The position numbers and the translations under genes were made by a program. The notes under the pieces were generated by a model, which ran no database searches, was not told the origin of the DNA, and saw nothing but the letters and a program-made list of their open reading frames with translations. Below, piece after piece: positions 1-6,002 of a stretch of 6,808 bases of DNA. Each line of letters begins with the position of its first letter. The stretch's first letter is position 1. Origin of the DNA: an uncultured Kineosporia sp. (GTDB taxonomy: Bacteria; Actinomycetota; Actinomycetes; Actinomycetales; Kineosporiaceae); the NCBI GenBank assembly GCA_937859855.1, contig CALMAR010000074.1:1-6808 (forward strand), read 5' to 3'.

Positions 1-388
1 CCCGCAGCCGGCGGCGCAGCCGACCGACGGCGACGACGAGCACAGCCGCGACCTCGACGGCGGGAGGGGCGGTGGTGGGTTCGGTCACGCCATCGATAGT
101 ACGCAGGTGAACCTGCGCAGTCTCGCCTGCTGATCTGATGAGTCGCTTGATCGGGACAGCGTGCAGATCCCGCAGCAGCCGCTCGTAGGCAGCTTCGGGG
201 TCGCCGCGAAAGTCGTTCCAGGTTTCAGGACCTTCTCCTGCTGCTCGATGACCTGGCGAAAACCCGCGCCCGGCCCGACTGCTTGGGCGGCACGTCAATG
301 ACTTGTTCCCATCGGCGAGCAGCCGGTAGGCGCCGGGCCGGACGATGCCCTGGCTCAGGCCGATTGCCTCCTCGAACCGCCTGGAAAC
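1..388 (-). pseudogene. Start-less gene remnant running off the left edge
   Basis: On the minus strand one frame stays open from a TGA at 391-389 to the window edge, about 129 codons, with no ATG at its head; the first alternative start is a TTG near 298. The most gene-like part is at about 220-163 (WNDFRGDPEAAYERLLRDLH), followed by a valine/alanine-rich, possibly membrane-spanning stretch near the edge. Around 310-290 the sense appears to jump frame: one frame reads AYRLLADG and the next frame WEQVIDVPPK, as if one protein segment had been split by an indel. The DFR...Y..LL..L pattern faintly recalls the C-terminal end of bacterial TIR domains, but this is only an impression. No function is assigned. 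Nothing else was found between here and the operon start except the inverted repeat listed separately. Confidence 0.3.
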
Positions 389-441
389 TCAGAGCGGTTC
401 ATTCGTGTACATGGTCACGCTTCGCCAGGTACCGTTCTCTG

Positions 442-462
442 ACCTGAATTGGGAGATCAGGT
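442..462. promoter_or_regulatory. Inverted repeat upstream of the operon, possible operator
   Basis: ACCTGA and TCAGGT form a perfect 6-base inverted repeat with a 9-base spacer (442-447 and 457-462), 62 bases before the first gene of the five-gene operon. The size and two-turn spacing suit a dimeric repressor site. I do not recognise a cognate regulator in the window and see no clear -35/-10 pair, so the regulatory role is inferred from position only. Confidence 0.25.
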
Positions 463-524
463 GGGAGGCGGGGGACGCACGTTGGCGGAAGCATTCCAGG
501 CGCGATCCATGAGCTGGACGCAGC

Positions 525-815
525 ATGGCTGACCATGTCACCGTCTCGGTCGTTGCGCTCGAAGAAACCGCGAGCCGGGTGGGCGGAGCTTCGTCCGCCG
601 TCGGGGACCTGACCGCCGGTGCGGCTGACGCTGCGGCACTCGGCGACGCCGGAGTCGCCGCGACACTCTCCCAGTTCGTGTCGTCGTGGCAGCTCCAGCA
701 GACGCAGGTCGTTGCGAGCCTCGCCCACGCTCGATCGGTGGCGACCACGGCGGCCACGTCGTACCGGCTGCTCGACGAGCGTCTGGCCGCGGCAGCCCAG
801 CAGGTGGTTCGGTGA
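525..815 (+). CDS. EspC-like (DUF2580-type) T7SS small substrate or partner protein
   Basis: This 96-residue, Ala/Val/Ser-rich, mostly helical protein has the size and pattern of the EspC/DUF2580 branch of WXG100-like proteins, which form helical hairpins and are exported by type VII secretion, usually paired with a second substrate. A tryptophan sits in the middle (W55, in SSWQLQ) where the hairpin turn or start of helix 2 is expected. Near the C-terminus YRLLD (Y80 to D84) matches the YxxxD/E export signal of this pathway. There is no signal peptide or membrane segment. It is the first gene of a tight operon; its TGA overlaps the GTG of the next gene by four bases. No strong Shine-Dalgarno sequence precedes this ATG, so the exact start is less certain than the frame. 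Likely role, by inference: partner for export of the downstream larger protein. Confidence 0.72.
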   Translation: MADHVTVSVVALEETASRVGGASSAVGDLTAGAADAAALGDAGVAATLSQFVSSWQLQQTQVVASLAHARSVATTAATSYRLLDERLAAAAQQVVR

Positions 816-1999
816 GTCGTGCCGTGGATTGGCGCCCGCTGGCGGCGAGCGATCCCGTGCCCGGTGAGCCGCTGGTCGTGCAGACACTTGCTCGTCGCTA
901 TGGCTCGCTCGCCCAGCAGGTGCAGACTCAAGCCAGCCTCGTCCAGTCGGTGGCCGGCCGTGACCACTGGGATGCTGACGCCGGACGAGCCTTCGCTGGC
1001 CAGATCGATGATTTGGCCGGCGAACTGGCTCGGATCAGGGACAGGTTTGAGACCGTCTCGGGGACCCTGTTCACCTACGCGCGGCAACTGTCGTTCGCGC
1101 AAGAGGAGTCCGACGCGGCCCTTCGTCTCGCGGCTGACCCCGCCAGCCTGAGCCAGGCCCAGAGCCGGCTGGAGTCCGCGGTCCACGCCCGTGATACTGC
1201 TGCCCGGAACGCCCGGACCGCGATCGAGGCGCAGATCGGTGGCCTCGTGCGCAGCGCGGCTGGGCCGCTTGGCAGTTCCCCGCTGAGCCTGTCCTTCCTC
1301 GCCGGCGGCAGTGGCACTGACGGGCTGGCCGTCCCGGGCTGGCTACCCGGGCTGCTCCGCGGTCTTGGCTTCCTGCCGCCCCAGGGCCACGACGTCATCG
1401 CTGATCTGTTGTGGGGATTCGGCCTAACCGGAACGGGCTTGGGCATTGCGACCGACTGGATGTCGAAGGCGGTCTACGGCCGCTTCCAGGCACGCATCGG
1501 AAACCGGTTTGGGCCGGTGGGAGCCAATCTCAGTCCCTGGGAACGGTTCAAGTACTCCTTCAACGACTCGTCGTGGCATGCCGGCCCGTACCAAGCTGCA
1601 CAGCGGGCCAGGTGGAACACCACCGGCGAATGGGTTGGCCGAGTAGGCATCGGCCTGACCGTTGCCTCCGGCGTATGGGGAGAGTGGTCGGCCGACAGTC
1701 ATGACTCCTCGATCGACACCACCAACAAGATCGGCCGGGCAGCCACGATGGGCGTGGCAACCGGTGCCGGAGCCTGGGCTGGAGCCGAGGGTGGAGCTGC
1801 CCTTGGCGGAGCCATTGGCACTGCGATCTTTCCCGGCGCCGGGACGGTGGTCGGTGGTGCCGTCGGCGGTCTGGTGGGTGGCTTCGCAGGGTCGGAAGCT
1901 GGCACCTGGGTCGGGGACCACGCCAAGCAATACGTCGGCGGTGCCGCGGACTGGGGTAAGAAGGAGATCTCTGGCCTGGGGCATCACCTTGGGCTCTGA
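812..1999 (+). CDS. Putative T7SS effector: WXG-like N-terminus plus glycine-zipper C-terminus
   Basis: The frame is open further upstream, but the GTG at 812, overlapping the previous stop (GTGA), gives a 395-residue protein consistent with the operon. Residues about 20-145 are a long helical region with HWDADAGRAF (W53) resembling the WxG turn of WXG100/LXG-type export domains. Residues about 150-240 are a Gly/Pro/Leu-rich linker. Residues about 240-292 are aromatic-rich (several Trp). Residues about 308-375 are an almost continuous set of GxxxG-type glycine repeats around an FPGAGT motif, followed by a short hydrophilic tail. Such glycine zippers occur in pore-forming bacteriocins and in the membrane-depolarising LXG toxin TelE. 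I infer a T7SS-exported, possibly membrane-inserting effector. No catalytic motif is visible. A structural cell-surface protein is the main alternative. Confidence 0.68.
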   Translation: MSRAVDWRPLAASDPVPGEPLVVQTLARRYGSLAQQVQTQASLVQSVAGRDHWDADAGRAFAGQIDDLAGELARIRDRFETVSGTLFTYARQLSFAQEESDAALRLAADPASLSQAQSRLESAVHARDTAARNARTAIEAQIGGLVRSAAGPLGSSPLSLSFLAGGSGTDGLAVPGWLPGLLRGLGFLPPQGHDVIADLLWGFGLTGTGLGIATDWMSKAVYGRFQARIGNRFGPVGANLSPWERFKYSFNDSSWHAGPYQAAQRARWNTTGEWVGRVGIGLTVASGVWGEWSADSHDSSIDTTNKIGRAATMGVATGAGAWAGAEGGAALGGAIGTAIFPGAGTVVGGAVGGLVGGFAGSEAGTWVGDHAKQYVGGAADWGKKEISGLGHHLGL

Positions 2000-2012
2000 G
2001 TCTCCGGCGACC

Positions 2013-2531
2013 GTGACCGGCGCCGGCGAATCGCCGTCCGCCGATGCCCGGCCTGGTGATGGGCTGCGGGCGATCACCCATCGGTCCAGCGGCGTCCGGC
2101 TTGGGCTGCCAGCGGCCTGGGTGGTGTACCTCGATCCGGTGCCGGACGTTGCCGTGATCGCACTAGAGCCGTTCGCCGGTCCCGATGGCTTCCGGGCGAA
2201 CGTCGTCCTGACACTGGGCCCGCTCGCCGGGCAAAACCTGCAGGACTGGCAGTCCCGCGCCGAGCGCGCCTTTCCAGACGCCCTGCGCGACTATCACCTG
2301 ATCGACTTTGAGCCCGCCGTCATCTGCGGGGGCCGGGGCGCGCGGCGGCTGGCGCATCACGTCGCGCCGGGCGACGTTCCCGTCACGATGGAGCAATGGG
2401 TCACCGTGGCCGGCGACATCGGCCATACTCTTACCTGCACGGTCGCCACCGCTCGGTATGGCCTGCTCGCGCTGCTCTTCCCGGCCATCGCCGGTTCGCT
2501 GCGATGTGCCGATCCGAGCGTGACACGATGA
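2013..2531 (+). CDS. LpqN-like, Mog1/PsbP-fold (DUF1795-like) probable T7SS-associated chaperone
   Basis: The GTG at 2013 is 13 bases after the previous stop and gives 172 residues; a TTG at 1989 would overlap the upstream gene and add eight residues. An AAGGAG at about 1961-1966 is too far away to decide. After a disordered N-terminus (about 1-18) the pattern is that of LpqN/DUF1795-type Mog1/PsbP-fold domains: GVRLGLPAAW at about 27-36, FRANVVLT at 60-67, a helix with QDWQSRAE at about 77-84, a GGRGARRL turn at 107-113, then TMEQWVTV at 125-132, and a C-terminal helix ending in AIAGSLR. Mycobacterial LpqN carries a lipoprotein signal, but none is seen here, so this copy should be cytosolic. 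Related-fold Eag proteins are chaperones for membrane segments of type VI effectors; a comparable role for the upstream glycine-zipper protein is inference. Confidence 0.6.
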   Translation: MTGAGESPSADARPGDGLRAITHRSSGVRLGLPAAWVVYLDPVPDVAVIALEPFAGPDGFRANVVLTLGPLAGQNLQDWQSRAERAFPDALRDYHLIDFEPAVICGGRGARRLAHHVAPGDVPVTMEQWVTVAGDIGHTLTCTVATARYGLLALLFPAIAGSLRCADPSVTR

Positions 2532-3148
2532 GCGAGCTGCCTACGTCGGCTATCCGTTACACACGAGCCGGACTCGAAAGTCTCCTAACGGACGACAGTC
2601 AAGACCACGAGATGGTGATTCGTCCGATCCGGGAGTCCTCCGCCCAGGTGAACTGCGTGCTGGCCACCGCCGGCCGCCTGGTGATCCACCGGGCCTGGGT
2701 CTGTCCCCGCGTCACCGTGACAGCGGTTCCGCTCGAGGACGGCGGCGAGGGGCTCGCCGAGCTCCGCCTGATCGCGTCCGGGATGCTGCCGGTGACACTC
2801 GCCCAGTGGGCTCGCCTGGCGCCCGTCCCAGTTCCACCGCCTGATCGGCCCGCCGCTCCACCGGCGACCCACCTGCCTCGCCGGGTGGCGGACGATCTGT
2901 TCTCGGACGACGGCGATCGACGCGCCGCCGCACTGGCTGCGGCCGGTGCCGCACTCGCCTGGGACGCAGACCTGCTCGTCGCTGGCGCTCACGTTGCCAT
3001 GACCGTGGTCAACACCGCGCAGGGCCATCGGGAGATCAGCCCCCACTCCGGCCAGACCCAGCTTGGTCCCGTCACCGCCACCACGCTGTACCAGCGGTTC
3101 GTCGATGTGCTCACCGGCCTGCCTGCACCGATGGAGATCTCTGGATGA
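2528..3148 (+). CDS. Uncharacterised operon protein (206 aa) in a T7SS effector cassette
   Basis: I do not recognise this family with confidence. The ATG overlaps the preceding stop by four bases (ATGA) and yields 206 residues. It appears to have two parts: an N-terminal alpha/beta region (about 25-97, with GRLVIHRAW near 49-57 and LPVTLAQWARL at about 87-97), a proline-rich linker (about 98-117), and a C-terminal part with an alanine-rich helix (131-155) and a final helix in TATTLYQRFVDVL (183-195). There is no signal peptide, membrane segment or obvious enzyme motif. The strand pattern before the proline stretch loosely resembles EspG-type T7SS adaptor proteins, but the protein is shorter and I would not name it so. 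Position between an LpqN-like and a TY-Chap gene suggests an adaptor, chaperone or immunity role tied to the exported protein. Confidence 0.55.
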   Translation: MSELPTSAIRYTRAGLESLLTDDSQDHEMVIRPIRESSAQVNCVLATAGRLVIHRAWVCPRVTVTAVPLEDGGEGLAELRLIASGMLPVTLAQWARLAPVPVPPPDRPAAPPATHLPRRVADDLFSDDGDRRAAALAAAGAALAWDADLLVAGAHVAMTVVNTAQGHREISPHSGQTQLGPVTATTLYQRFVDVLTGLPAPMEISG

Positions 3149-3648
3149 CACCCGACCCGCTCCGGCCACCGCTCCACGAGCGCATCGTCACGGCCCTGCA
3201 GGCCCTCGTGGCGCATCAGGCCGACGCCGTCATCGTGTCCGAGCCGCAGACCGCCACCACACCGATGGCGCCGAATCGCGAGCCGGGACGCCTCCGGCAG
3301 CTCCTCGGCCGCATCGGCGTCGCCCCGATACCGGAATACGCGAACCTGCGCTACGTGCAGTTCGCGGCCGGCGCCGACCCCGGCACCATCTACGCCGAGT
3401 GTGTCGGCTCATCCGCGTGGGGTGGTCCGTGGGAGATCTCCGCGGATGCGGATCAGCAGCTACGCAGGCTCGGCTGGCTGAGTCCCGCCGACCCTGGGTA
3501 CGCCGAATACGCCTTCGGCAAAGGCGCACCCATGTACCGGGCCAGTGCGCCCGAGGGTGAGCTCGGCGGGCTCGCCGAACTGGCCAAGGACTCCCTCGTT
3601 GCTCTCGGAGTCACCGCCGAGGACAGCATCGAGGTCGAGACAGTCTGA
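3145..3648 (+). CDS. TY-Chap (Tir chaperone/YbjN-like) domain protein
   Basis: The ATG overlaps the previous stop by four bases and gives 167 residues. The segment from about residue 66 onward shows the familiar TY-Chap pattern: NLRYVQFA (67-74), IYAECVGSS (82-90), then a short loop and helix leading to LRRLGWLSP (106-114), and a final long helix ending ...LVALGV (151-156). These domains share the fold of type III secretion chaperones (Tir chaperone class) and YbjN, and occur widely in actinobacterial T7SS and polymorphic-toxin gene neighbourhoods. The first 60 residues are a predicted helix plus a charged linker. No signal peptide or membrane helix is present. As the last gene of the operon it probably binds an upstream product in the cytosol; which partner is unknown. 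Confidence 0.62.
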   Translation: MTPDPLRPPLHERIVTALQALVAHQADAVIVSEPQTATTPMAPNREPGRLRQLLGRIGVAPIPEYANLRYVQFAAGADPGTIYAECVGSSAWGGPWEISADADQQLRRLGWLSPADPGYAEYAFGKGAPMYRASAPEGELGGLAELAKDSLVALGVTAEDSIEVETV

Positions 3649-3835
3649 CCTCTGGGTGGCTGGCCCGGCGCTTTCATCGGTGCGTGCTGTCGAAGACGCA
3701 GCCCCAGCGTGAAAAGTGCTGGATGTGCTCACCGGAGGATGCATCCAGGGGCGCTGTGCCGGTCCAGGACGCGAACCGGTGCCGGTCGGTGAACCCGGCT
3801 GTGTCTTGAAGTCATGTATGGATTTCTCTCGTGTT

Positions 3836-3882
3836 GAAATCGGCCTGATCGAGCCGCACAGCATGAAAGTGGCCGCCTGATC
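3836..3882. repeat. Degenerate direct repeat in convergent gap, possible insertion-sequence end relic
   Basis: GAAATCGGCCTGATC (3836-3850) and GAAAGTGGCCGCCTGATC (3865-3882) are two imperfect direct copies 29 bases apart. Tandem degenerate repeats of this type, with a tGGCC core, are found at the ends of IS21-like elements, where the transposase binds, but no transposase is present here. The rest of 3649-3908 lies between two convergent genes and holds no supportable gene and no clear terminator. Confidence 0.2.
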
Positions 3883-3908
3883 TCTGGACCGGTCTGCGTT
3901 ACGGCTGA

Positions 3909-5153
3909 TCAGTGTTGACCGCTGGTCAGCCAGTGGGCTGCGGCGCCGACCAGCGCCTGCCGGCCGGTGCGGGTAAACACATGCTGCTCGTTGTCGATGA
4001 TCCGCATCGTGACGTTCTTGCCCGCCGCCTGAAGTGTGTGGAACCAGGCCCGTCCGTGGCCGGCGGCTTGGCTCTGGTAGCCGTACAGCAGGAGGATCGG
4101 CACGTCGACCCGTGAGGCAAAGGCCGCTGGGGCTGTCTGGGCCCAGGCGTCTGGGGCGCCGGCTGGGGTGGCGCCGAGCCACCGTGAGTGCAACGCCAGG
4201 TCCTGCGGGTCAAGTCTTCGGGGATCGGCAATACCTTCCCAGCAAATGATGCGGCGGAAGGGATGTGCCCCGGCGGTCGCGATCCGGTTCGCCAAGTAGG
4301 CGCCGTAGCTGAATCCGATCAGAGTTGTCTGTCCGGCGTCGATGTTGGGGTGAGTGGAGATGGCCGCTATGGCGCTGCAGACGTCGTCGATCTCCTTGTC
4401 ATGGCTGCTTGATCGACGGTCGCGGTACTGGTCCCACATGGCCGCTCGGCCGAGCGCGCCGCTGCTGCGGTATTCCGGTCGCCAGTGGGCGTAGCCGGCG
4501 GCGCACCACAGGGCGGCTAGATCATCGCCTTGCGCGTCGTGTCCGATTCGCAGTCCGGGTGCGGGGCCGCCGTGCAGATCGACGATCAGCGGTAGCCGCG
4601 CCGCGGCGGGAGAATAGGGGAGCGTGAGTATGCCGTTGAGTCGTCCGTCGTCGACGTCCCAGGCATGGACGGATGACTGCGTCTGCAGACTGCCGGTCTG
4701 CAGGTCGATCGGATCTGTGAGCTGCCCGTCTGGGTCGAGGCCGAATCGGGTGACCGCGCCGTTGATCCCGTGGCGGACCACCAAGACAGTGTCGTCAATG
4801 ACCTCAACGTGATATCCGGCCTCGTCATCCGGAGTCGTCCAGCGCCACGAGAAGTCGCGAGTGTCGAGCAGCAGAAGGCCTGAACGGATGCCCTGCAGCG
4901 CGGGTACGGCTGCGATGCTGCCCGTCACGGGGACCAGCGGAGGCCACAGCCGGAGATCGGCCGGCAGCTGGAGTTGCCACTCAATGCTGCCGGAAATGCC
5001 CAGCAGGACGTACCAGACGGGTGTCACGGGATCCAGATCGTTCACCAGACTCAACCGGCACCCATTGGCCAAAGTCACCTGGGCGCCCTCAATGCCGTTC
5101 ACGTGCGCAATTGCATCATCAGCGCCCTGCTGGTGCACCCACGCGGCGGTCAT
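3909..5153 (-). CDS. S9 (prolyl oligopeptidase-like) alpha/beta-hydrolase family protein
   Basis: This 414-residue protein has a degenerate beta-rich N-terminal half (about 20-170), shorter than the usual S9 propeller, and a C-terminal alpha/beta-hydrolase domain. HGGPAPG (194-200) is the oxyanion-hole loop, GFSYGAY (280-286) the nucleophile elbow with Ser282, and NEQHVF (388-393) supplies the likely catalytic His391. EYRSSGALGRA (227-237) matches the loop before the nucleophile that is NxRGSxGYG in this family. The catalytic acid is expected as GxxD after VPILLLYG (351-358), but the sequence there is GYQS (Ser361), so the canonical aspartate is missing. There is no signal peptide or membrane segment, so it should be cytosolic; a peptidase or esterase substrate cannot be told. 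It converges on the T7SS operon. The ATG at 5153 lacks a strong ribosome site. Confidence 0.75.
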   Translation of the reverse strand: MTAAWVHQQGADDAIAHVNGIEGAQVTLANGCRLSLVNDLDPVTPVWYVLLGISGSIEWQLQLPADLRLWPPLVPVTGSIAAVPALQGIRSGLLLLDTRDFSWRWTTPDDEAGYHVEVIDDTVLVVRHGINGAVTRFGLDPDGQLTDPIDLQTGSLQTQSSVHAWDVDDGRLNGILTLPYSPAAARLPLIVDLHGGPAPGLRIGHDAQGDDLAALWCAAGYAHWRPEYRSSGALGRAAMWDQYRDRRSSSHDKEIDDVCSAIAAISTHPNIDAGQTTLIGFSYGAYLANRIATAGAHPFRRIICWEGIADPRRLDPQDLALHSRWLGATPAGAPDAWAQTAPAAFASRVDVPILLLYGYQSQAAGHGRAWFHTLQAAGKNVTMRIIDNEQHVFTRTGRQALVGAAAHWLTSGQH

Positions 5154-5179
5154 GTCGATGCCAGGCCAGCCGTAGCACT

Positions 5180-5548
5180 TCAGACCTTGGGATAATCAAC
5201 CAGAACCGCGTGTGCTGGACTGCCCACCGAGCGCCGGCGTGGGCGCTGGGCGGGCGCCCAGTGCGCGCCAAGAGCCCGGCCGCCGCGGACGGGGATGAAC
5301 CGATCGATCCAGCCAGCCCGCCGAAGCCGGTAGAGCCGGTTGCGGGCGGTCGCGGTGCTGGCCAGGCGCCCGCAGCGATTTGGCTGGTGGTCGGGGTCTT
5401 GTGCCGGCCGAGCAGGGTGAGGATGACCTGGTCGCGCGAGGTCAGCCCCGGACCCGTCCAGGTGGGACGAGGAGGAAGACCGCGACGAGGTTTGCGATGA
5501 GGAGTGGGACCGGACCGGAGTCTGGCTGCCGCGCGAGGGACGGCACAT
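5180..5548 (-). pseudogene. Frameshifted relic of a replication-relaxation family gene
   Basis: Two overlapping minus-strand frames each carry part of one recognisable domain. In the first, LTSRDQVILTLLGRHKTPTT (from about 5445) is the winged-helix opening of the replication-relaxation family, ending around 5365. In the next frame the domain continues as TARNRLYRLRRAGWIDRF (from about 5350), then GGRALGAHW, and soon degenerates to a stop at 5180-5182. The usual family member is two to three times longer, so this piece is both frameshifted near 5365 and truncated at its C-terminal end. The family is typical of actinobacterial plasmids and integrative elements, so the piece suggests that such an element once lay here. 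The boundaries are approximate. It sits just upstream of the hydrolase gene on the same strand, and its end lies about 27 bases from that gene's ATG. Confidence 0.6.
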
Positions 5549-5571
5549 GCATGGTCGCCCAGCCGTGGATC

Positions 5572-5577
5572 TAGGCT
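5572..5577 (+). promoter_or_regulatory. Candidate -10 box for leaderless transcription of the HicA-like gene
   Basis: TAGGCT ends six bases before the ATG at 5584. That places the expected transcription start on or next to the start codon, the arrangement of leaderless actinobacterial genes. A GGGAG at 5578-5582 is only one base from the ATG and too close to act as a normal ribosome site, which favours the leaderless reading. No good -35 hexamer is seen. Confidence 0.3.
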
Positions 5578-5583
5578 GGGAGC

Positions 5584-5799
5584 ATGGCTGAACGTTGGCG
5601 CTCCGCCGCTGCTCGGGACCTGGTCAAGAAGATCCAAAAAGCGGGTGGCGAGGTGGAACGCGCGGGCGCAGGCAAGATGAAAGTCTTCGGACCGCAAGGC
5701 GCGGTGACCATCGCCGAGCCGTTGTCCGACTCAAGCAAGGACGTGGCCAGGAACAGCGCAGCCCGGTTGATCCTGGAGAAGACCGGCCTCAAAATCTAA
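5584..5799 (+). CDS. Small HicA-like (dsRBD-fold) protein lacking the usual catalytic histidine
   Basis: The 71-residue basic protein follows the HicA layout: helix 1 with RDLVKKIQKAGGEVERAG (11-28), two beta strands (AGKMKVFG 29-36 and GAVTIAEP 39-46), then a second helix after a polar loop (SKDVARNSAARLILEKTGL, 51-69). HicA toxins are small mRNA interferases with a double-stranded-RNA-binding-like fold and a GxHHK-type motif carrying the catalytic histidine; here the aligned positions read AGKMK, with no histidine anywhere in the protein. No HicB-like antitoxin gene is adjacent on either side. It may therefore be an RNA-binding or inactive relative rather than a toxin. The gene stands alone, between a relic gene and convergent arr. 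The family call rests on length and secondary-structure pattern. Confidence 0.5.
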   Translation: MAERWRSAAARDLVKKIQKAGGEVERAGAGKMKVFGPQGAVTIAEPLSDSSKDVARNSAARLILEKTGLKI

Positions 5800-5946
5800 C
5801 GACGCGCGATCAGCCAAGGACCGAGGGCCGGTCAATCCGCGTGCTCCCGCGCAGCGGCAGGTCGGATACGAATGCCCTCGGTCAGCGGCTAGATCCGGGT
5901 GACGAATTGCCTGCTCATCGCGGCGTGATCGATCGGCGACATGCCT

Positions 5947-5970
5947 GTGCGGATTGCGGGTGATCCGCAC
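5947..5970. terminator. Hairpin between convergent genes, possible bidirectional terminator
   Basis: GTGCGGAT (5947-5954) and ATCCGCAC (5963-5970) form a perfect 8-base-pair stem with an 8-base loop, in the gap between the HicA-like gene and the convergent arr gene. There is no T-run, which is common for actinobacterial terminators. The downstream arm is partly repeated: TGATCCGCA occurs at 5961-5969 and again at 5991-5999. The rest of 5800-6002 shows nothing gene-like. Confidence 0.45.
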
Positions 5971-6002
5971 GGCCGCGGGCCCCGGTCTGCTGATCCGCAG
6001 TA

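Noticed and set aside
686..811. Upstream extension of the effector frame to a GTG at 686
   Set aside because: It would overlap the EspC-like gene by 130 bases and adds Arg/Gly-rich sequence; the GTGA overlap at 812 is the better start.
389..1186. Long minus-strand open frame (265 codons) opposite the EspC-like and effector genes
   Set aside because: Low-complexity Arg/Ser/Ala composition with no domain pattern; it is the shadow of two well-supported plus-strand genes in GC-rich DNA.
1424..2077. Minus-strand open frame opposite the glycine-zipper region
   Set aside because: It mirrors the Gly/Ala repeats of the plus-strand gene and has no recognisable domain.
3704..3722. Weak hairpin CCAGC...GCTGG as terminator of the T7SS operon
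   Set aside because: Only five base pairs with a nine-base loop and no T-run; too weak to annotate.
3737..3746. Perfect palindrome GGATGCATCC in the convergent gap
   Set aside because: Ten bases with no loop, no partner copy and no promoter position; likely chance.
5246..5261. GC-rich hairpin CTGGGC-N4-GCCCAG upstream of the hydrolase gene
   Set aside because: It falls inside the decayed replication-relaxation region and short GC stems are frequent in this sequence; no evidence of a regulatory role.
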